A DNA stretch of 19,168 nt, taken from NCBI GenBank assembly GCA_017995495.1, contig JAGOIS010000009.1:1-19168 (forward strand). Reading direction: 5' to 3'. The stretch comes from Candidatus Cloacimonadota bacterium (GTDB taxonomy: Bacteria; Cloacimonadota; Cloacimonadia; Cloacimonadales; Cloacimonadaceae). Both the position numbers and the translations under genes were made by a program. The notes beneath the pieces were generated by a model. It made no database searches and was not told the DNA's origin. It saw nothing but the letters and a program-made list of their open reading frames with translations. Shown piece after piece: positions 1 through 6,531 of this stretch (position 1 is the stretch's first letter; each line of letters opens with the position of its first letter).

Positions 1-3000
1 ACCTTGAAGCGTTCCAGGCCATATTCGTCGGTGATGGATTTGGCAAAGAAGCTGATCCGGGGCGAATCGCCAAAGACCAGCGGGGGTGAGATCAGCCAGT
101 CGTTGTTGGGGGCGGAGGCTGTGACGGCGTTAAAACAGGCCGCGTACTTGGCTCCGGAATAGGGCTCGTAACCTGTTGTCAACGCGGGAGTGGTGCTGGC
201 CGGGTTGAAGATGATGTAGGAGCCGGTGTAGCCGGAGTTGGTAAAGGTAGTGTTCGTTATGCCGTAAGTGGCTCCGCCGTCCCCGTCGTACTGGGTCCAG
301 GGGGCGAAGGTCAGCGCAAAATCCGCGTAGGTATCGAAGTAATCCTCGTAAACCTCTTCCACGGCAAAACCGCGCAGGGGTGAGATGGTGTTCACGGCCT
401 TGCTTTGGGATGCCGGTTTCAAGACGCGGACACGGCTTTCCGCTTCTCTTTTTTCACCAAGGCTGGATCTGCCGATCCTGGTCGCGCTGGCCAGGGCGGA
501 GTCTATATCCGGCAAAGTTTTGAGAGCGCCTCCCTTGGCAATGTTATCCACGATCTGCAGGCTGGCGATTTTTTCGCCGTAGGCGGTGCTGGCCTGGGGA
601 GCGAATTTGACGGTCCAGGAGGCGGTTTGGCCATGGGTGAGGTTGATGGGATAAGTGTTGGTGTCGATAAGGGTAAAATCACCCGGGTTAGCGCCAGCCA
701 TGGTGACAGCGCCGGAGGGGATCGTCAGGGTCGAGCCGGCGATGTTGCCCACCAAAAACTCATGCGGGGTGCAGTTGCTGTCCCCTTTGAAGGCCAGGCC
801 GTAATCGAACTCCGTATCCGCGAAGCCCATCAGAGGGTTCGGCAGGATGCCGGAGATGCTGATGTCGTCCACCGCCGCGGGGGGTTGGGTTCTTGTCACG
901 TTGTTGTTTTTCCAGGAGAAGATCAGCAACTGGACCGTGTCTGAGACGCTGTTGTTCAAGGTGATGGTGGGAGTCTGCCAGTTTGTTCCCTGGCCGTTAT
1001 AGGGGCCGCCGACCCTGTAGGTGGTTGAGAAGGCAGTGCCCGCGGCTGGAAGAATGTTCAGATCGAGATTGACCAGGAAGACTTCCAAAACATCAACAGT
1101 AGCCTGTCCGTTGGATTTCCAGGCGAAATTCAATTGGTAAGTGTTTCCGGGAGGAAAATAGACGGGCGCGTAGAGATGGGATACTGATGTCGTGTTTACA
1201 TACGAATTTGCTCCAGCAGTGCCGTTGGTGATATAAGCGCTGTAGGGGGAGCTTCTGAAGGTGGCGTTGGCGATGGTCCAGAAATTCGTCTGGCTCGCCT
1301 GGGCGGCATACCAGTCATTGAGCGCGCCGTCCCAATTTTCCGTGAAGAAGGTGACGCGTTCGGTGCCGTCGGCAAAAGTGGTGGCCTGCGCCGTTACGCC
1401 GGGGGAATAGGCCACGGCTTTGGCGCCGTTATCACCCACGGACCAGGCTTTGTAGTAGTAGGTGGTGTTTTTGGTACGTCCGGTGTGGCTGAAGCTGGTG
1501 TTGGCGCCGTTGTAAAGAATCGTGCCGCCGCCCGGGATGCTGTTGCCGGCAGCATAGGTGGTGCCAGTTACCGGGGTGCCGAAGGTATTGGTGGTGTTCC
1601 AGGCCACGAGCACGTTGTTGTTGGCGGCGTTTTGGGTCCAGGCCAGGTCGATCTGGGTGGTGCTCACCGCGGTGGCGGTGAAAGTGAGGGGATCCTCGAT
1701 CGCCACCAGACTCAGGCTGTTCAGGGCGGCCTGCATATTGATCAATCCATAGCCGGTGTACATGTCCCAGCCTACGGAAGCGCCGACGGTCATGTCCGTG
1801 GCGGTGCTGGTGAGGATGGTCCTGATCTGGGCCGGGGTGAGGGTGGGATCCTGGGAAAGCAGCAAAGCCGCGGCGCCCGCGGCGTAAGGGCTGGAGCAGG
1901 AAGTACCGCCAAAATACCAGTTGTAGTCGCCGGTTGCCCAGCCTGCCGCACCCCGGATATCGGTGGAGGGCAGTTCCGTGGGGGCCATGATATCCACTGC
2001 CAGCCTGTTGTCCTGGGTGGCGGAGCCATAGCAGGAGCCGTAATAGACCACGCCGTCCGAGGAGGTGTAGCTCTTTCTTTCCCCTGCCGGAGCGGCGGCG
2101 CCGACGCTGATCACATACTGGTTGTTGGAAGGATAGCCGATGGAATTTTGGACAGTGTTACCAGATATGTAGGCAGGATCGTAATAGTTTCCGGAGGAGG
2201 CGAAGATCACCACTCCTTTGTTGTTGGCATAGGTGATGGCCGGATCGACCGTGGTATCTGAGGACAAGCCCTGAGCCCCGAGGCTCATGCTGATCACCTT
2301 GGCACCGTTGTCCGCCGCGTGGGTGATGGCATTGGCGATGGCGGTAAAGCTCATGCCGCCGGCAGCATCGGCCACTTTGAGGGGCATGATGCTGCAGCCG
2401 CCGGCGCTGCCGATGACGCCCAGATTGTTGTTGGCTTTGGCGGCAGCGATCCCGGCCGCCTGGGTGCCGTGCCCGGCATCGGTGGCATCGTCCATGGGGT
2501 TGCTGTCGCCCACGCCGTAATCGTAACCCGCCACCAGGGTGAGATCGGGATGAGCGGTATCCACACCGGAGTCGATGATCGCGATCACGACGCTGGAGCT
2601 GCCATAACCGAAATCCCAAGCTTCCTCAGCGTGGGTGTCCCAGCCGGGGGTACCCACCGCGGGGCCGGTGTAATCGTAGGTGCTTACTTGCCAGGAAGGA
2701 AACTGGCCGGTGTTGTTGTGGCCCCAGTTGTCACCGTAATAGGTGTCGTTGGGCACGGCCTGGGGGTAGGCGTAACGTTCGGGAACCGCTTCCTCCACAT
2801 AGCTGTTGAGCAAAAATTTGTCTATGGCATCCAGCACATCCGTGCTGCCGTCCAGCTCGACAACGAACCAGCGGTTGAAGCCGGTGGCGGCTTCCCAGGC
2901 TGCGTCTTTCACCCGGCGGTGGGCCCTGATGACCTTGGTTCCGCCGGTCGTGCCCAGTATGGAATCCAGCTCGAACAAGCCAAAGCCGGGCGATTCGGCG

Positions 3001-3167
3001 TAAGGGCCTTCCGGCAACGGGCTCCGGGTGATGGCCTCGGGGGACAGCTTCACCAGGATCCGGGTGGAGGAATAAGCGGGCTGGGCGGTTTCGCCAAACC
3101 CACGCGCGGTGCCTGCCAGGGACGCGCTCAGCACTGCCAAAAGCGCAAAAATAACTAACCTTCTCAT
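1..3167 (-). CDS. Secreted subtilisin-family (S8) serine protease with FN3 and choice-of-anchor type domains, C-terminus cut by window edge
   Basis: The reading frame is open from an ATG at 3167 to the left edge (1055 codons seen, no stop). A strong Shine-Dalgarno, AAAGGAG, sits 6 nt before the ATG and fixes the start. Residues 1 to about 20 form a signal peptide. Residues 25-140 look like a propeptide. The S8 catalytic triad is clear: Asp199 in IIDSGVD, His233 in GHGTQAAG and Ser423 in GGTSCSSPYAAG, with oxyanion Asn327 in ASSGN. Downstream come an FN3-like domain (about 490-590), a jelly-roll-like stretch with NWDG (about 605-760), a segment resembling ASPM/SPD-2/hydin or choice-of-anchor D repeats (about 770-865), and a second choice-of-anchor J-like domain (from about 910, with NDWLISPPL). 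The expected role is extracellular protein degradation with surface retention or secretion by a C-terminal signal that is not visible here. The gene stands alone after a repeat-rich gap. The protease call is very secure; the names of the C-terminal domains are less so. Confidence 0.93.
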   Translation of the reverse strand, partial: MRRLVIFALLAVLSASLAGTARGFGETAQPAYSSTRILVKLSPEAITRSPLPEGPYAESPGFGLFELDSILGTTGGTKVIRAHRRVKDAAWEAATGFNRWFVVELDGSTDVLDAIDKFLLNSYVEEAVPERYAYPQAVPNDTYYGDNWGHNNTGQFPSWQVSTYDYTGPAVGTPGWDTHAEEAWDFGYGSSSVVIAIIDSGVDTAHPDLTLVAGYDYGVGDSNPMDDATDAGHGTQAAGIAAAKANNNLGVIGSAGGCSIMPLKVADAAGGMSFTAIANAITHAADNGAKVISMSLGAQGLSSDTTVDPAITYANNKGVVIFASSGNYYDPAYISGNTVQNSIGYPSNNQYVISVGAAAPAGERKSYTSSDGVVYYGSCYGSATQDNRLAVDIMAPTELPSTDIRGAAGWATGDYNWYFGGTSCSSPYAAGAAALLLSQDPTLTPAQIRTILTSTATDMTVGASVGWDMYTGYGLINMQAALNSLSLVAIEDPLTFTATAVSTTQIDLAWTQNAANNNVLVAWNTTNTFGTPVTGTTYAAGNSIPGGGTILYNGANTSFSHTGRTKNTTYYYKAWSVGDNGAKAVAYSPGVTAQATTFADGTERVTFFTENWDGALNDWYAAQASQTNFWTIANATFRSSPYSAYITNGTAGANSYVNTTSVSHLYAPVYFPPGNTYQLNFAWKSNGQATVDVLEVFLVNLDLNILPAAGTAFSTTYRVGGPYNGQGTNWQTPTITLNNSVSDTVQLLIFSWKNNNVTRTQPPAAVDDISISGILPNPLMGFADTEFDYGLAFKGDSNCTPHEFLVGNIAGSTLTIPSGAVTMAGANPGDFTLIDTNTYPINLTHGQTASWTVKFAPQASTAYGEKIASLQIVDNIAKGGALKTLPDIDSALASATRIGRSSLGEKREAESRVRVLKPASQSKAVNTISPLRGFAVEEVYEDYFDTYADFALTFAPWTQYDGDGGATYGITNTTFTNSGYTGSYIIFNPASTTPALTTGYEPYSGAKYAACFNAVTASAPNNDWLISPPLVFGDSPRISFFAKSITDEYGLERFK

Positions 3168-3173
3168 GATCTT

Positions 3174-3180
3174 CTCCTTT
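3174..3180 (-). promoter_or_regulatory. Strong ribosome binding site of the S8 protease
   Basis: Read on the minus strand this is AAAGGAG, six bases before the ATG at 3167. It separates the true start from other candidate frames in the region and supports translation of the protease from its own signal rather than by coupling. Confidence 0.75.
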
Positions 3181-3612
3181 GGTATGCCGCTCCAAGCTCT
3201 GCGGATGCTGAACGACAACGCCTCAAAAGCACGCCGCCATCCGCCCCCGGGGCCAAGACCGGGGAGGTGACAAACAAATAAAACTTCACTTTGAGATCCT
3301 CCCAACCTGATGGGAATTTAAAACCTTGCCAGCCGGCGGAAACAAACTCGCGCCGGCGGGGTGGAAAGCATGCCTGCGCGACGTTTCACCATGGCGACTT
3401 AAGCCTGGTAAAAAACATCGACCGGAACACATCTATAGATAGGGGCAGGATGTTTGTCGGCAGGAATCTGTCAACCAAAACTTTTGTATCTTGTAAAATA
3501 TTTTGAGATGGCCCTGGATCATGTTTGTAACTTCTTGCAACATGGTTCCCGGGGCTTCTTGCGGTGCGGCGGGCGAGACGGGCTGGCAGCGGGCGTAGCG
3601 GAGAACAGCGAC

Positions 3613-3648
3613 GGCTGAGTTTATGGCAGGCGGGACGCCTGCCGCTCC
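3613..3648. repeat. Direct repeat copy 1 carrying a perfect 8-bp hairpin
   Basis: The sequence runs from GGCTGAGTTTATGG through the hairpin GGCAGGCGGGACGCCTGCC (3625-3643; 8-bp stem, GGA loop) to GCTCC. It matches 3972-4007 at 34 of 36 positions in the same orientation. It lies just left of the nested palindrome. It resembles short palindromic intergenic repeats that recur many times in some bacterial genomes; dispersal in this genome cannot be tested from one window. Confidence 0.8.
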
Positions 3649-3683
3649 GGGATAGGGAGCGTCACGCGTCTCGTGTGACATAG

Positions 3684-3947
3684 CTCCGCGGGGGCTCAGG
3701 CTGTTAACAAAGGCAGCGGTGTTGTTTTGGAGTTCAAAGCGCTTGGAAAAGTATGCTGTTATATAAGGATTTCAATAGCGCTTTGGACTTCAAACAGTGC
3801 TGGCAAGTGGTTTATTTGTATCGTTTTAACGGTCTCGATGCTTGAAGTCCAAGCCGGCTGTTAAACTATCTTTAGGCGCTAAAATCGCTTTGCCGGCTTG
3901 AACTCCAAGGCCAGAATCTGGTTTGTCAACAGCCTGAGCCCCGCAGG
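3684..3947. repeat. Nested palindromic element with two alternative foldings
   Basis: Outer arms are 3691-3711 and 3922-3942. They are inverted copies over 21 bp with one difference (core CTCAGGCTGTTRACAA), with weaker extension to about 3684 and 3947. Inside are four related 18-nt arms: A 3726-3743, B 3777-3794, C 3841-3858 and D 3892-3909. A pairs with B and C pairs with D over 18 positions with two differences each. In addition the 11-nt cores of A and D (TTGGAGTTCAA against TTGAACTCCAA) and of B and C (TTGGACTTCAA against TTGAAGTCCAA) are perfectly complementary. The element can therefore fold as two adjacent hairpins or as one long nested stem closed by the outer arms. It could be a MITE-like element, a structured transcript or a cruciform site. 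No target-site duplication or coding capacity was found. Confidence 0.8.
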
Positions 3948-3971
3948 GGTTTGTTCTTTTACAATGGCGGA

Positions 3972-4007
3972 GGCTGGGTTTAAGGCAGGCGGGACGCCTG
4001 CCGCTCC
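3972..4007. repeat. Direct repeat copy 2 carrying the same hairpin
   Basis: This is the second copy of the 36-bp repeat at 3613-3648, in the same orientation and with two base differences. The hairpin is at 3984-4002. The two copies bracket the nested palindrome at roughly 30-65 bp from each outer arm, so the whole 3613-4007 stretch may be one composite intergenic element. Confidence 0.8.
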
Positions 4008-4016
4008 CTGGGCTGG

Positions 4017-4055
4017 ATTCCGGGGCCCCAGTCGCTGGCGCGACTTCCCCGGAAT
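4017..4055. repeat. Two-part hairpin ATTCCGGGG...CCCCGGAAT
   Basis: The outer stem pairs ATTCCGGGG (4017-4025) with CCCCGGAAT (4047-4055). The inner stem pairs AGTCGC (4030-4035) with GCGACT (4040-4045) around a TGGC loop. Together this is a stable GC-rich stem of about 15 bp. It lies about 100 bp downstream of the ABC permease stop. No T-run follows on the minus strand, so a Rho-independent terminator is not supported; it looks more like a dispersed intergenic repeat. Confidence 0.6.
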
Positions 4056-4080
4056 GACACGGCAAGCTGGGTTCTGACTC

Positions 4081-4118
4081 TGCTGGAGTCGATGCTCGTG
4101 ACTCGCACGATTCCAGCA
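4081..4118. repeat. Hairpin TGCTGGAGTCG...CGATTCCAGCA
   Basis: The 11-nt arms at 4081-4091 and 4108-4118 pair with one mismatch around a 16-nt loop. It is the first strong structure after the stop codon of the ABC permease (4152), so it might protect or end that transcript, but there is no following T-run on the minus strand. Confidence 0.5.
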
Positions 4119-4151
4119 TGGCCGGACCCGGAATAACGTTAATAGGCCGGA

Positions 4152-4940
4152 TCAGGCTGTTTGGGGGCGGAAGGCCAGGCTGAGCAGGTACAAGAGGAAT
4201 TCGAGGAGGACGATGTTGGCGCCGGTGGGCAGATTGAGCCACCAGGAGAGGGCGAAGCCTCCCGTGGCGGCGAGGATGGCGATCAGGGCGCTGACGGCCA
4301 CCGCCCGGTCCAGGCGCCGCACCACATTAAAGGAGGTGGCGGCGGGCAGGATGAGTTGGGCGCTCACCAGGATGATCCCGGCGGCGCGGAGTGTGATGAC
4401 GATATTGGCCGCCAGCAGGATCATGAAGAGCCGGTCCACGGTCCGCACCCGGAGGCGGTAATATTCGGCCAAATCCGCGTTGTAGGAAAGGTAAAAGAGT
4501 TCCTTGTAGCAAAACACGATAAAGAAGAGGTTCACCGCCAGCAGGATACCCAGATGCACCAGATCGGCGCTGGAGGCCAGCAGCACGTTGCCGAAGAGGT
4601 AGCTGGCCAGATCGAAGGTGTAGCCGCGGCGCAGGGAGATGAGGATGATGCCCAGGGCCATCGAGACGCTGAGGAAGATGGTGATGGCGTTGGCTTCCTG
4701 GAGCTGGCGCCGCCGGGCCAGCCAGGTGATGCCCAGCGCAACGGCGATCACGAAGATCAGGGTGGTGAACTGCAGATTCAGCCCCAGCAAAAGCGCGAGG
4801 GCGATGCCGGCAAAGGCGATGTGGGAAAGCGCCTCACCCAGATAGGAAACGCGGCGGAGGGTTACAAAGGGCGAAAACAGGGCCAGGCAGACCGAGGAGA
4901 GAAAGGAAGCGAGCAGGGCGTAAACCAGAAAGGAGAACAT
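4152..4940 (-). CDS. znuB: Zinc/manganese ABC transporter permease (ABC-3 family)
   Basis: This 262-residue integral membrane subunit forms the pore for divalent metal import across the inner membrane. It consists almost wholly of hydrophobic helices (about eight to nine). It has the family hallmark GEALSHIAFAGIALA near residues 35-50 and the second conserved stretch ITLRAAGIILVSAQLILPAATS. The start is ATG 4940, which overlaps the ATPase stop in TGATG and is preceded by AAAGGA inside the ATPase gene, so it is translationally coupled. An in-frame upstream extension to 5048 is proline- and arginine-rich antisense-like sequence and was discarded. Length matches ZnuB/MntB/TroC proteins. Zinc versus manganese cannot be decided from sequence. 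It is the last gene of the central block. Confidence 0.9.
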   Translation of the reverse strand: MFSFLVYALLASFLSSVCLALFSPFVTLRRVSYLGEALSHIAFAGIALALLLGLNLQFTTLIFVIAVALGITWLARRRQLQEANAITIFLSVSMALGIILISLRRGYTFDLASYLFGNVLLASSADLVHLGILLAVNLFFIVFCYKELFYLSYNADLAEYYRLRVRTVDRLFMILLAANIVITLRAAGIILVSAQLILPAATSFNVVRRLDRAVAVSALIAILAATGGFALSWWLNLPTGANIVLLEFLLYLLSLAFRPQTA

Positions 4941-5668
4941 CAGTAGTCCTTTTCGATGATGCGCACCGCTTCGCCAAAGGTTTTGCGGATGTGTTCGGCG
5001 TTCACCAGGTCGGTTTGGGTGTGGCAGTGGAGGCGGCGGTTGAGGCAAACCAGGAAGCTGCAGTACCGGGTGAGGGTGTGCAGGTCGTGGGAGATGGTGA
5101 TGACGGTCTTTCCAGCCTCATTGAGATCTTTGAGCAGGGCGAAGAAACTCTGCACCCCGGGCCGGTCCACCGAAGCCTCGGGCTCGTCGAGGATGAGGTA
5201 TTTGCTGTCGGAAACAATCGCCCGGGCCAGAAAGACGCGCTGCAGTTCGCCTCCGGAAAGGCTGCCCAGAGCTTGGCCGGCCAGATCGGCGATACCGGTG
5301 GTGGCCAGGGCCTGGAGGGCCCTGTCTTTGTGTTTGGGGCTAAAACGCCGGCCGAGGCCGAGTTCCCCGGCCAGGCCCATCAGAACGAGGTCCAGGGCGG
5401 TGGCGGGGAAACGGCGGTCAAACTCCTCAAACTGGGGCAGATAGCCCAAGGGATTGGTTTTCAGCCACTGCTGATGGGGCAGGCCGTCGATGGCTATCGA
5501 GCCGCTTTGCAGGGGCAGGAGACCGAGCACCAGTTTGATCAGGGTGGATTTTCCCGCGCCGTTGGGACCGATGATGGCCACAAATTCGCCGTCGGAGATC
5601 TGAAGGTCAATATCCCGCAGCACGGGGATGCAGTTGTAGCTGTAGTTGAGGCCCGAGATGCTTATCAC
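4940..5668 (-). CDS. znuC: Zinc/manganese ABC transporter ATP-binding protein
   Basis: This cytoplasmic ATPase drives the adjacent permease. From the GTG start (242 residues) it shows Walker A GPNGAGKST (34-42), the Q-loop in LGYLPQ, the signature LSGGELQRVFLARAI, Walker B YLILDEPEASVD and the switch histidine in TISHDL. The YLPQ and DRRFPATALDLVLMG stretch is typical of the metal-importer branch. Two starts are possible. TTG at 5689 would overlap the binding-protein gene by 25 nt; GTG at 5668 overlaps its stop in GTGA and gives the usual short MISISGLNYSY beginning. I prefer GTG; neither has a strong Shine-Dalgarno. Its stop shares a base with the permease ATG. Confidence 0.9.
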   Translation of the reverse strand: MISISGLNYSYNCIPVLRDIDLQISDGEFVAIIGPNGAGKSTLIKLVLGLLPLQSGSIAIDGLPHQQWLKTNPLGYLPQFEEFDRRFPATALDLVLMGLAGELGLGRRFSPKHKDRALQALATTGIADLAGQALGSLSGGELQRVFLARAIVSDSKYLILDEPEASVDRPGVQSFFALLKDLNEAGKTVITISHDLHTLTRYCSFLVCLNRRLHCHTQTDLVNAEHIRKTFGEAVRIIEKDY

Positions 5669-6528
5669 TGCGGTGTTCCCGGCTGCCAAGCCTGCTTCAT
5701 CCGCCCCCAGTTGTCCGCGATCAGTTGCGGCAGGGTTCCGCTGCCAAGGCTGAATCCCAGGGGATCCAGCTCAATCAGCTTGAGCTTGAACTCCCGGGCC
5801 AGAACATCCGCCGACCTTCTGTCCATCTGAGGTTCCACGCAGACCGCGCGTACGCCGTGGGTGAGGATCAGATCCCCCAAGCGGGAGATCTCGCGGGGTG
5901 TGGGCTCGCGGCCTGGCGAGCTTTGCACACTGCCGAGGTGGTCGATCCGGTAAGCGAAATTGAACCAGTGAAAGCTGTCGTGAAAGGTGATCAGCGGGGT
6001 GGGACCCAGTTGATCGCGCTCGCGTCTGATCCGCTCATCCAGTTCGGCGAAGGCGGCGGCCAGATCTCCGGCGCGTCTGGCGATTCTGGTGGCCCGCGCG
6101 GGAAACATGTGCTGCAGGCGCTCGCTCAGCCGGAGGGTGAGAATTCGCATCAGCGGTGGGGAAAGCCAGAGGTGGGGGTTTCCGCCGTAAGCGGGCAGCT
6201 CCTTCCGGAGCAGGTCCTCCACCCTCAGATGGGATTCGCCCAGGGCGGCAAAAGCCCGCTCCAGATCTGTCTCCAGGCCCAGGCCGTTGGAGAGCACCAG
6301 ATCGGCATCGCGCAGCGCTTTGAGGTCCCGCGGTCCCGGGCTGTAGGTGTGGGGCGAGGCGTTGGCCGGGATGAGGGCGCGTACTTCAAAATCCGGCCCC
6401 AGAAGTTCCCGCAGCAGGAGCTCATAGGGACGGATGGTGGCGATTACGAGCGGCCGCGCGTCCTTTTTTTCATACTGGCAGCCAGCCAGGGCCAGCAGCA
6501 GCAGAAGTGCCAGCAGGCCTTTGCGCAT
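5665..6528 (-). CDS. znuA: Zinc/manganese ABC transporter substrate-binding lipoprotein
   Basis: A 287-residue cluster A-I metal-binding protein that captures Zn2+ or Mn2+ in the periplasm and delivers it to the adjacent permease. Residues 1-17 form a lipoprotein signal with lipobox LAGC (Cys17, followed by Gln). Metal ligands fit the family: His60 in SPHTYSP, His119 in NPHLWLSP, His183 in TFHDSFHWF and Asp255 in ELDPLG. It lacks the long His/Asp-rich loop of proteobacterial ZnuA. The sequence GSVQSSPGREPTPREISRL before the last lobe is typical. Its ATG lies only 3 nt after the pepA stop, leaving no room for a separate promoter or Zur operator directly upstream. The metal (Zn or Mn) is undecided. 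Confidence 0.9.
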   Translation of the reverse strand: MRKGLLALLLLLALAGCQYEKKDARPLVIATIRPYELLLRELLGPDFEVRALIPANASPHTYSPGPRDLKALRDADLVLSNGLGLETDLERAFAALGESHLRVEDLLRKELPAYGGNPHLWLSPPLMRILTLRLSERLQHMFPARATRIARRAGDLAAAFAELDERIRRERDQLGPTPLITFHDSFHWFNFAYRIDHLGSVQSSPGREPTPREISRLGDLILTHGVRAVCVEPQMDRRSADVLAREFKLKLIELDPLGFSLGSGTLPQLIADNWGRMKQAWQPGTPQ

Positions 6529-6531
6529 AGG

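Larger units (their letters stand above)
3168..4151. other. 984-bp non-coding region rich in hairpin-forming repeats
   Basis: No convincing gene is present; the short open frames lack family resemblance and run through inverted repeats. From left to right it holds the leader of the S8 protease, with two GC-rich hairpins (CCCCGG/CCGGGG at 3245-3264 and GCCGGCG/CGCCGGC at 3332-3357). Next is an AT-richer stretch (3430-3530) that probably carries the protease promoter, although no convincing -35/-10 pair was found. Then come a 36-bp repeat, a large nested palindrome, the second copy of the 36-bp repeat, and two further hairpins at 4017-4055 and 4081-4118, just past the stop codon of the ABC permease. 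No hairpin is followed by a clear T-run in the minus-strand sense, so an intrinsic terminator cannot be assigned. Confidence 0.75.

Noticed and set aside
2319..3158. Plus-strand frame of 279 codons opposite the S8 protease
   Set aside because: It is antisense to the catalytic domain, whose triad and motifs are intact on the minus strand. It is glycine-rich low-information sequence with no family resemblance.
3469..3474. TTGACA on the minus strand, possible -35 of the S8 protease (a similar one lies at 13317-13322)
   Set aside because: Neither has a convincing -10 hexamer at 16-18 bp, and promoter consensus in this lineage is unknown to me.
3291..4242. Short open frames in the intergenic region (3291-3506 plus, 3433-3681 minus, 3826-4242 minus)
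   Set aside because: They have no good ribosome binding sites or recognisable motifs, and the longer ones run through hairpin repeats and into the permease gene.
4941..5048. N-terminal extension of the ABC permease
   Set aside because: It is proline/arginine-rich out-of-frame ATPase sequence. The ATG at 4940 with TGATG coupling gives the normal family length.
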